Shown here piece by piece: positions 10,062 through 17,965 of a DNA stretch of 27,886 nucleotides. A program made the position numbers and the translations under genes. The number at the start of each line of letters is the position of its first letter. Within the stretch, counting starts at the first letter, position 1. Below the pieces are notes generated by a model. That model worked only from the letters and a program-made list of their open reading frames with translations. It did not search any database and had not been told where the DNA came from. Location of the stretch: NCBI RefSeq assembly GCF_000003605.2, contig NW_003140313.1, forward strand, positions 36,844 through 64,729, in the 5' to 3' direction. Origin of the DNA: Saccoglossus kowalevskii. Lineage: Eukaryota; Hemichordata; Enteropneusta; Harrimaniidae.

Positions 10062-10273
10062 CGCCGAGATCTCTTTGAGTTTGAGTGGACCACGAGACTT
10101 GTTTTGCCACCGTCATTTTCTATCGTCATCGCGTCCATTATTCTCTTATATAACTAAGGTAGACGTGAACAGTGAGCGCGGTAACGGGGGTGGGGGGTGG
10201 GGATGGGGTGGAACGCAATTTGAGAAACGAAAACAAGTCTCGCGGCTATCTCGCTCTCAACGAGATCTCGGCG
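10062..10273. repeat. Inverted-repeat-bounded segment
   Basis: CGCCGAGATCTCTTTGAG at 10062-10079 is the reverse complement, with one mismatch, of CTCAACGAGATCTCGGCG at 10256-10273. The 212-bp span encloses the G-quadruplex motif and starts 30 bp after the TIR element. Possibly another short mobile element; no target duplication was identified. Confidence 0.45.
10186..10211 (+). other. G-quadruplex motif
   Basis: Four G runs of 5, 6, 4 and 4 bases are separated by loops of one or two bases, a very strong intramolecular quadruplex pattern on the plus strand. It lies about 740 bp before paralogue 3. Confidence 0.7.
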
Positions 10274-10706
10274 GCCATTTTCTTCTGAAGTCTATCAGTA
10301 TTTGGTGAAAAAGCATTTTTTAATAGAATTATTTTTAATTTTATTTTTAATGTAACAACATATCCTCATTCCGGGTGTAAGGCTTTGTACGAAGAAATTG
10401 GAGAAAAAATACAAAAAACGTGCACAATAATTTTGGTGGAGAAAACAATTGCGTTCAAGTTTGAATGCTTAGTTCGTCAAGTGGCAAGGGTAAACACACA
10501 CATACATGTAAACATCAAGTTTGCATTACAGAACAGTAATTAAAATGACAGAAGGCACATTTTGAAAGAAGCTATGGATATATTGAATGTATTCAGTTCA
10601 GTTCAGCGACTCATATACCCATGCCAAAAAAACACGATAGTCAATGAAGTGGTCTACATGTTCAGCGAAATGTTGCACAAGCGGTTTCCATTTTCGCATT
10701 CGGAGT

Positions 10707-10707
<1 letters not shown>

Positions 10708-10766
<59 letters not shown>
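10708..10766. repeat. (TAA)n microsatellite
   Basis: About 19 perfect TAA units. The frames reading through it as poly-Asn or poly-Ile are artefacts of the repeat. Confidence 0.95.
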
Positions 10767-10797
10767 TCTATACGGAATCGTACCAGTCGTCATGAAT

Positions 10798-10830
10798 GTC
10801 TACTCCCCGGGTCTACTCCAGGGAGTAGAC
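10798..10830. repeat. Perfect 10-bp stem hairpin
   Basis: GTCTACTCCC (10798-10807) pairs perfectly with GGGAGTAGAC (10821-10830) around a 13-base loop. The loop itself holds a third direct copy, GTCTACTCC. It lies about 95 bp before the possible start codon of paralogue 3. Function unknown. Confidence 0.6.
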
Positions 10831-10925
10831 TTTAACATTTTTATAATTGAAGCTTACTGCAAATCACTGGTAAAATACGGGATCGCAAATTAACCCTGAA
10901 AAGAAGATTATGCTAATATGTTACC

Positions 10926-12131
10926 ATGGTCCCAGCTGTGACGATGATACACCGGGCGCACATGATGAAATCCGACATAAGCTGGATGTGGAAAGACAGT
11001 ATGAGGGGTTTGTTCAAACAATTTACTCTACTATTTGCTCTCGGTATTCCGTTCATTTGTACGGTTTTAATATTCAGTCATTACTACGGTCGCTACGAGC
11101 CACTGTCGCCAACGGAAGCTAGGAAAGCAGCGGACGCCATTTTGGAAACGGACAATCGTCATCACACGACGCTGTCGTCAGATGTTACAACCGATCTAAG
11201 TGCATACATCCGGGCAAAATTTGAAAATTCGTGTTACCCGGAAGATGCATTTACACGATGGTGGAAAAGCTACGAATTACCAGACAAACATCGCGTACCG
11301 AATGAAGATGGCTGCCGTCAAACCCTGTCCGATGTTTTTATTGTTGGCGTAAAAAAGTGTGCCACGGACGCCGTTCGAAATCTGCTTGTGGTACACCCGT
11401 CCGTTATGTTCAGACGGTCACCTAGTACAAACCTACAGGAAATCCATTTTTATGACCGACATTACAACGATGGCTATGGATGGTACAGGAAGCAACTTCC
11501 GTTTGTTAAAAAGGGACAACTGGTTCTTGAAAAGACGCCGCAGACCTTTTCTTTTCCGGAAGATGCACCCAGGAAAATAGCAACGGAGGCCAACCCCAAA
11601 ACAAAAATAATCGTAATTCTCTGTGATCCCGTTGTCAGGGCAATTTCCGATTACGTTCATGAACGGAAAGTGAAGGCGTATCAACGATTCCGTCCTCCGT
11701 ATTATCGCATTGATAACAAATCCTTCGAAAAGTCCGTTTTTAACGAATCAGGTATGATAGATTTTGATAACGAACTCATAAAAATGGGCATGTACTCGAA
11801 ACACATGAAGAGGTGGTTGGAATATTTCCCCAAGACGCAAATATACGTAATTGATGGCAACGATTTTAAAGTAGACCCTGTATCAGAAATACAGAAGATT
11901 GAAAAATTCCTTGGATTACCGTCATATTTGCAAAAGGAACATCTTGACTTCAACAGCGACACCAAATTTTATTGCATTGTCTTCCCTAAAATTCGTTGCC
12001 CTAATAAAACAAAAGGAAGAAGACACCCCCAAATTCCAACCGAGGTTACGGACCAACTTTATGCTTTCTATCAGCCATATGACAATGAACTTCAAAATTT
12101 ACTAAACAGGAAATTTTCATGGATGAGATAA
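10926..12131 (+). CDS. HS3ST: Heparan sulfate 3-O-sulfotransferase-like protein, paralogue 3
   Basis: An intronless gene of 401 residues from the first ATG, which sits in an ideal ACCATGG context. An internal ATG at 11001 (Met26, A at -3) would give 376 residues and aligns with the start of paralogue 2, so it may be the true start. The anchor is at about 31-51 in long-form numbering. Motifs: GVKKCATD (141-148), EIHFYD (E172, H174, D177), EKTPQTF with K203, LCDPVVRAISDY (232-243), Cys350/Cys358, and KGRRHP (363-368). It shares the CAT, Asp and Cys233 replacements of its neighbours. It has about three extra residues (SPSTN region, 165-169) just before EIHFYD, near the catalytic pocket. Putative Golgi heparan sulfate 3-O-sulfotransferase. 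The upstream region has no counterpart of the paralogue 2 promoter block, and I see no AATAAA within about 600 bp downstream. Confidence 0.85.
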   Translation: MVPAVTMIHRAHMMKSDISWMWKDSMRGLFKQFTLLFALGIPFICTVLIFSHYYGRYEPLSPTEARKAADAILETDNRHHTTLSSDVTTDLSAYIRAKFENSCYPEDAFTRWWKSYELPDKHRVPNEDGCRQTLSDVFIVGVKKCATDAVRNLLVVHPSVMFRRSPSTNLQEIHFYDRHYNDGYGWYRKQLPFVKKGQLVLEKTPQTFSFPEDAPRKIATEANPKTKIIVILCDPVVRAISDYVHERKVKAYQRFRPPYYRIDNKSFEKSVFNESGMIDFDNELIKMGMYSKHMKRWLEYFPKTQIYVIDGNDFKVDPVSEIQKIEKFLGLPSYLQKEHLDFNSDTKFYCIVFPKIRCPNKTKGRRHPQIPTEVTDQLYAFYQPYDNELQNLLNRKFSWMR

Positions 12132-13319
12132 GAAGTGGTGCAACTGGGCAATAACTTGTGCTGTACATCAATTGAAACGAAGATATAAGCGGTACGAACG
12201 TAATGTATTGCGTTGTACATGTACTAGCCAACAAACCAAACTCGAATAACTTTGTATTTCTCATGATGCATCGATATCCGACGTGAGGCGAACGTTTCCT
12301 GATTGGAAAATGCAATCAAAGAATATGGGAGATTCAGTTCTCAGAATCTCACGTTATGTGTGATGTCATAATGAATGATGCTTTTTAGCTTGTGATTACC
12401 ATTTTGCACAGTTTAGTAAAAAAAGATTGCATTTTTACCACATAGCAGTAGAATTATTAGAAGGAAAAAACATTTAAAAAACAAATATATAAAATTTATA
12501 TTATATTAAGATATTCATAATGTAAATTTACAAACTCTCGGCACAACAAAGGCATTCCTTCATCTTTATAAATATTTATCAATTTCATAATTCAAACTAA
12601 AACGAGGGGTTTCTATTGGCCGATTGAATGGCATTGGAACGTTTTCAAAATGACGTCGCTTGATTCAAATGTCATTGAAAATTATAAATATTTATAAAGA
12701 TGAAGGGAATGCATTTGTTGTGCTGTGCTGAGGTCAGCTAAATCGTGCTCGCTATAAATTATTATAGACCCTAAGAATTATAAACTCATTTACATATTTC
12801 ATGAGGTACAATGGCTGTGCTAACGTAAAGATATTTCAAACATGCTTTTGTTGATTTCAGTGTAATAGTGTGAACATAGCGGAATTCAGAGACATGGTTG
12901 ACAGATTGTTTATCCAAATATTAATGCATCACCGAAAAAACGTTGATAGAGAATGGCGACGCCTTGTAAACACAAATCAGTTACCATGCTGTAGTGGATT
13001 GTACCATAAAATGAGTATAGATTGCCCATATGAAACCTGGCAAATCGATTTATGATTTATGACCGATTTCCTTTCTTCATGCCAAACTACACGGTTCACC
13101 TTTGTTGCGCTAGTGTACGTCACACATACACATCCAAAGATTTTTTGAATATTTGAACTGTTTAACAATTGCTTGTGTTTGCACATTGACCATTTAACTT
13201 CAGTTCAAGGCGCGCCCGATTTCCTTTGATTGCGTTTCGATTAACAACCGATGCATGCGTTGCATGGGACTCATATCGAACACATGTCGACTATGGTGCT
13301 TTTTGAGTGCTGATGGTAT
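12132..13319. other. Region after paralogue 3, including the orphan promoter block
   Basis: Apart from the repeat of the paralogue 2 promoter (12535-12815) I find no gene. A 61-codon frame at 12870-13055 has no recognisable domain. None of the sulfotransferase motifs can be read in any frame after the promoter block. Confidence 0.5.
12535..12815 (+). promoter_or_regulatory. Orphan copy of the paralogue 2 promoter and 5' UTR
   Basis: Homologous to 7656-7935 in order and spacing. It shares a CTCTCGGC-CAACAAAGGC start, inverted CCAAT boxes (CTATTGGCC, GCATTGGAAC), CRE-like TGACGTCG and TATA-like TATTTATAAAG. CATGAGGTA also lies at nearly the same offset (about 266 versus 270 bp). The homology ends about where the coding region of paralogue 2 begins, and no sulfotransferase frame follows. 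It is probably the relic of a fourth gene whose body was lost, or a partial tandem duplicate. Confidence 0.6.
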
Positions 13320-13324
13320 CAAAA

Positions 13325-13788
13325 CTATCCATATATATATCGAGTTACGAAAACATCGAGTTACACAAATGACTACGCCCATGTTTCAGAAACCACACCC
13401 ACTTTTGATGAACCACGTCCTAATTGTAACTCGATGTTCAATTAATAGTTAGCAGAACTTCGAGTTAGGGGCAATATACATTTTTGTTTTTGTGGAACGT
13501 CCACATTTAATACGTGTAATATAAATTTGTTGGTTAGTTTAACGTTCAAGTTTAATAACTCAAATTTTAATTAACTGTTAACCGAACTTCGAGTTACGGG
13601 AAACATAACACGTTAAGCAAAACAAAAAATTATGATGCCCGTAAGTCCGTTAACTGTTAATTAAAGTTCAAGTTACCAAATGTGGAAATTAAACAACATT
13701 AGCAACTTATGTTGCAGTAACTTGAAGTTTGGTTAAATGTTAATTGAACATCGAGTTATAATTTGGGCGTGGTTTTGCAAAGGCAGAC
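13325..13788. repeat. Dispersed TAACTCGATGTTCAATTAA-type repeats in both orientations
   Basis: At least six degenerate copies of a motif of about 20 bp, with core CGAGTTA or its complement TAACTCG next to GAACWTC and TTAATTAAC-like sequence, lie near 13330, 13346, 13426, 13460, 13580 and 13740. Both orientations occur. Further relatives with CAAGTTAC or AACTTGAAG lie near 13665 and 13720. They lead directly into the tandem array at 13789. Confidence 0.65.
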
Positions 13789-13909
13789 GTAACTCGATGT
13801 TCGTAACTCGATGTCCGTAACTCGATGTCTGTAACTCGATGTCCGTAACTCGATGTCTGTAACTCGATGTCTGTAACTCGATGTCCGTAACTCGATGTCC
13901 GTAACTCGA
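13789..13909. repeat. 14-bp tandem array
   Basis: Eight full units of GTAACTCGATGTCC with C/T variation at the last positions, plus a partial ninth. The unit is the same TAACTCGATGT core found dispersed upstream, so the array appears to have grown from one of those copies. Confidence 0.93.
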
Positions 13910-14970
13910 ACAATTCAGCATCTCATATATTTGACAGTCTCATGGTACAAAATATTGTATGTACAATGTATTATGGGAAATATCTCCCACTAAATTTTCG
14001 CTTAATTAAATGTCAATTGAATTGAAAACATATTAATATCAAAACACTTTCTCATTCCATGTCATCAAACACAAAATCGAGATATGAAGAAATACCTATC
14101 ACCATAGAAACTCATCCCCCCATAAAGTTTACACTTTCCATTAAAACTCTACTATGGTTGGAAATTATGTTCAGTGTCTTATGCCGGGAGCCACCTGTAG
14201 TAAAGATGATATCCAGGACTTTCATAATGCAACCACTATAATTATATACCCAAATTTCTGCTCACAACTTTTCCAAAGGATTTGGATTATAAGTGCTGCG
14301 CTCGTTTGTTAGGTAAAACACATATTGGTATCTAGAGAACCAACAGCTAACACGCTTTTATTTATGTTGTTACATGTAATGTTAGGTTTTGAGAGCTGCT
14401 GAGTCCAAAAAAGTACAACCAAATGAACCAAATAGCGTGTGTAACTGACATACCTATGCGGGATTTGATTTGCTAGTACTCAATCCATTATTAACACCAG
14501 GCTACACGACTGACATTGACTGCTTATTCTATTGATGAATGAGAACAGAACGTACACAGGATGGGCACAACGGCGCGTTTCAAAAACGGGTTGTAGGCAG
14601 GAATTTTCAAATGATCATGATATGTAATGTTTTACAGCACATTCCGTCTGAAATGTTTAACTTGAACACTACGATAAAGATTTTCCGTTTTCGACATTGT
14701 GAAATTCTTTCGTTTTTATGCAGAAAAATACAGTAAAATCATATTTATTAAAGTTATTGTTCATACATGTGTCGTTGAACACACTACATAGTTTATAATT
14801 TCATTCAGCCAAATAAAAGGCAAAAATTATCTTTTTTCTGTAATATCTGTAATATCTTTGTGTAATCGATAATTATGAAAATTATATATGGAGCATAGGG
14901 AATTACATTTCGTTATGAATTATTTTTAATACAAATTTTTGTATTATCTTCTCAAAATATTTTTTTCAGG
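13910..14970. other. Non-coding stretch before the GST duplication
   Basis: AT-rich, with no supported gene, RNA or repeat beyond a short double TGTAATATC near 14838-14860. The open frames (14059-14241, 14539-14736) resemble nothing I know. Confidence 0.45.
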
Positions 14971-15163
14971 TTATGTCTGAAAATCATATGGCACACTCGA
15001 TAGCGTCTTATATTGTGGATTCGACCAAATGACCTAGTGAATCCTGAGGCTTCAATTATTTTATCATATTAATTTGAAATTTACAAAATTGCTCACTTAG
15101 ACACGGGTTCTTTTTATTTTATTGATACAACCTTTGACCCATTGTTCTGGTCGTCTATATATT

Positions 15164-15979
15164 CCCATTAAAGGGATACCTTAGTTAGTTAAGCCTAATT
15201 TCACAACATATTCTGGATTAAAATAACAATGGATACCAAAAGATAGATTAACATTGTAAACAACATAAACAATAGTGTCCCAAGATTCTTTGGTGCAATC
15301 ATAGACCTTAGAAAACAGGGACATACTACTGTAGGTATCCCTTTCATGTAACCTTAGTTATAATCCTCTACCAAATTAACACCTTAGAGAAACTGATAAT
15401 AAATCTATGTCAACACCACTGTTACATCCTCTCCTGTTTCATAAGCCAAACATGGCTGCCAGGGTGTAGCTACACAAAATGAGCCAACTTTGTGGTTAGA
15501 ATATAATCAGAAAAATTACATTTGATTAAAACTGAATAGCCAAGCCCATTCTATTGATACGAGTGAAACTAAAAATTGCAAAGTTAACAGTTTTTATTCC
15601 ACAATGAAAACAGGAAAGGGAAATAAAAATGGTCAGTTTTCTCTACAAGAAAACAAAACTGCCTAAACATAAACAATGGCCTGTCAAAATTTTTCATCAT
15701 ATTTAGAACAGATATAGCATAGTGTACCCGTTATACATTGACAAATGTGAATATTGGCACAGCATAACTTATCAAACATATAAAAAAGCGTAGAAAGGTA
15801 AGAACTAAAACTGTTTCAGATGTATAGGTATATGTATTAATGGGATTATCTATACAGGGGATTATAACCCACGTTGCACACAGGAAACTGGATTTTCTTT
15901 TGTCTTAGACAGAAGTTGCATGTCCCTGTTTTCTAAGGTCTATGGTGCAATCCATGGGATTGAGCGGTTCCCCATTAAA
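15164..15979. mobile_element. 798-bp insertion in duplication copy 1
   Basis: The direct repeat CCCATTAAA flanks an insert at 15164-15172 and 15971-15979. The equivalent site in copy 2 (17148-17155) has a single CCATTAAA and no insert, which proves insertion into a duplicated target. An 8-bp duplication is typical of hAT elements. Inside, AAAGGGATACCT (15170-15181) is perfectly inverted at 15333-15344, and a perfect 25-bp inverted repeat pairs 15300-15324 with 15920-15944. There is no transposase frame, so this is a non-autonomous, apparently composite foldback element. Confidence 0.75.
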
Positions 15980-16410
15980 CACATACATGTACTTGTTATT
16001 TTGCCATTGATTTAGCATGCACAATGTTAACCGCTAGGGTTGTATTCATATGCAGATTGTAAGCTGATATAATTTTTACATAACTTGTAAACCGGCATTG
16101 TATTAGCTCAGATATTTCGTAGACCTACACTGTTTTTGTGCAGACTAGTTCATACAACCAGCTATAAAGGTTTAATTGTCATGGTAAAATCCCAAAGTCA
16201 CGCGAATTTGTATAATCGCATGATGCAGAAATTCTATTGATCCTGGCACACTCCCTCTATCGACGGTCTGACAATGGCTATTGTTTTAGGTGTGAAAAGG
16301 CTTATCATCTGAACGGGGTGAAATGTTTCTTTGGAATGTCACTTGATCTATTGCAAAAAATTCGTCATTTATTTGACCTGATTTCCAGTCATACTAGTTT
16401 AAAAAGAATA

Positions 16411-16423
16411 TAATCTTTGACCT
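16411..16423 (-). promoter_or_regulatory. DR1-like nuclear-receptor site, copy 1 promoter
   Basis: On the minus strand AGGTCAAAGATTA: one good AGGTCA half site, a one-base spacer and a weak second half. It corresponds to 17835-17847 in the other promoter copy and lies 119 bp before exon 1a. Confidence 0.35.
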
Positions 16424-16541
16424 GATTATGTAAACGAAGTATTTTGTTGAGAGGTCAAAACTCAATGTCTAGTCGTACATGTTGTGGAAAGCAGCGATAG
16501 TTTGAAATGTACATTGTTTGCTGTACACCAATATTTTAACT

Positions 16542-16566
16542 ATGTCTGAAAAACATTTAGCGACAG
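16542..16566 (+). CDS. GSTO: Alternative first coding exon 1a of the omega GST
   Basis: A 25-nt exon: ATG with A at -3, then codons for SEKHLAT, then one G before a strong donor GTAAGT. It encodes MSEKHLAT plus the first base of Gly, exactly as exon 1b at 17966-17990. The two differ by one synonymous base (GCG versus GCT). It can splice in phase to exon 2 at 19038 across about 2.47 kb, so both promoter copies could make the same 247-residue protein. MSEKHLATG is a typical N-terminus of invertebrate omega GSTs. Confidence 0.7.
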
Positions 16567-16830
16567 GTAAGTGTCACGAAAGTCGCGAAATAATTATCTT
16601 TCATGCGTGTGTGATTCCGACCCCAGACGGTTCGATTTTAATAGGTTGGCCTCGTGATCGACAACTGGGATATCGCACATGCACGAATCGCCATTAGTCT
16701 TGTTACTGATAATGTTCTGACTGTTGTTTTTGTTGATGGTGTGTTTTTGTTGTCCTAATTTTAGAACAAGGAAGTAAAAACGGTCAGCTACGAAACAGAA
16801 GCGGTGGGAAATGACGAAATGTCATAAGAA

Positions 16831-16937
16831 TATAAAACCCATGGTTGTTTTTTTAAAAAGAAAAGCGGAAGAAGATCATAACCGGAAGTTAGTTAATGGT
16901 CACGTTCCTTATTAGGCATCGAGATGCTTGAAGTAGA
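16831..16937. other. Unique sequence between the duplication copies
   Basis: About 107 bp that match neither copy, purine-rich at the start. Possibly filler from the duplication event or the remnant of an insertion. Confidence 0.4.
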
Positions 16938-17336
16938 TTATGTCTGAAAATCATATGACACACTAGATAGCGTCTTATATTGTGGATTGGACCAAATGAC
17001 CTACTTAGTATTGAGGCTTTAATAAGTTTATCACATTCCTAATTTGAAATTGACAAAATTGCTCAAGAACGCGTTTCACTTTAGACACGAGTTCTTTTTA
17101 TTTTATTTATACAACCTTTGACCCATTGTTCTGGTCGTCTATATATTCCATTAAACCCATACTTGTTATATTGTCATTGATTTAGCATGCTAAATGTTAA
17201 CCGCTAGGGTTGTATTCATATGCAGATTGTAAGCTGATACAATTTTTACATAACTTGTAAACCGGCATTGTATTAGTTCAGATACTATATCGTAGACTTA
17301 CACTGTTTTTGTACAGACCAGTTCATACAACCAGCT

Positions 17337-17571
17337 TGGTTGTTGTACAGCTTTCGCTACGGTGCAAAATTTGGTTTTGACAGGAGATATTTTCTTCTTC
17401 GATTATTGTATTAAACAATTGCCCAAGGTTGAGTTCGGCCTTGTGACGGTTTACATATTCTGCTCTCCAAAACAGTACAGTGAAGTTTATAAATATATAT
17501 AAAAAAAACACCATAGCATACAGGAACGATATCTGAATGAAATACGCTTATTCCACAAAGTTGCGTCTGCT
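17337..17571. mobile_element. 235-bp segment private to duplication copy 2
   Basis: Copy 1 reads CAACCAGCT directly into ATAAAGG (about 16154-16169). Copy 2 has 235 extra bases between, bounded by a 3-bp GCT. No inverted ends or coding capacity were seen. It could be an insertion in copy 2 or a deletion in copy 1. Confidence 0.5.
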
Positions 17572-17797
17572 ATAAAGGATTAATTTTCACGGTAAAAACC
17601 CAATTTCACGCGAATTTGTAAAGCGCTATATAATCGCATGATGGAGTACATGTAATTCTATTGATCCGGGCACACTCCCTCTATCACCGGTCTGGCAATG
17701 GTTATTGTTTTAGGTGTGAAGCGACTTATCATCTGAACGGGGTAAAATACTTCTTTGAAATGTCACTTGATCTATTGCAAAAAACGTGTCATTTATT

Positions 17798-17881
17798 TGA
17801 CCTGATTTCCAGTCATACTAGTTTAAAAAGAATATAACCTTTGACCTGATCATGTAAACGAACTATTTTGTTGAGAGGTCA
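17798..17881. promoter_or_regulatory. Proximal GST promoter with AGGTCA half sites and a DR1
   Basis: On the minus strand 17835-17847 reads AGGTCAAAGGTTA, a good DR1 (HNF4/RXR-type) site. Further half sites lie at 17798-17803 (TGACCT) and 17876-17881 (AGGTCA). All three positions are conserved in the other promoter copy, but its DR1 has a weaker second half. Receptor binding is inference from the motif. Confidence 0.4.
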
Positions 17882-17965
17882 AAACTCAATGTCTAGTCGT
17901 ACATGTTGTGGAAAGCAGCGATAGTTTGAAATGTACATTGTTTGCTGTACACCAATATTTTAACT

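Larger units (their letters stand above)
9095..10925. other. Spacer between paralogues 2 and 3
   Basis: No gene is supported. It holds AATAAA at 9456, two TTAA-associated elements with GGGCGGT ends (9461-9574 and 9730-10028), an inverted-repeat pair at 10062-10079 and 10256-10273, a G-quadruplex motif at 10186-10211, a (TAA)n microsatellite at 10708-10766, and a 10-bp perfect hairpin at 10798-10830. It lacks the CCAAT/TATA block seen before paralogue 2. Confidence 0.5.
14971..16830 (+). repeat. Segmental duplication, copy 1 (GST promoter and first exon)
   Basis: Homologous in the same orientation to 16938-18252. Without its 798-bp insertion the unit is about 1.06 kb. It starts at TTATGTCTGAAAATCATATG and runs through the putative promoter, first exon 1a (16542-16566) and about 260 bp of intron 1, to GATGACGAAATGCCATAA-type sequence (here GTCATAA). 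About 107 bp of unrelated sequence (16831-16937) separates the copies. Confidence 0.9.

Noticed and set aside
10562..10835. Poly-Asn and poly-Ile frames
   Set aside because: They read through the (TAA)n microsatellite.
12870..13055. 61-codon frame after a TTTCAG acceptor-like site, considered as the body of the lost fourth gene
   Set aside because: It has none of the sulfotransferase motifs and no hydrophobic anchor.
13789..13909. Regular repeats considered as a CRISPR array
   Set aside because: Units are contiguous with no unique spacers, and the genome is animal.
13733..13921. Minus-strand frame with HRVTDIELQ repeats
   Set aside because: By-product of the 14-bp array; 42 bp gives a 14-residue period by arithmetic alone.
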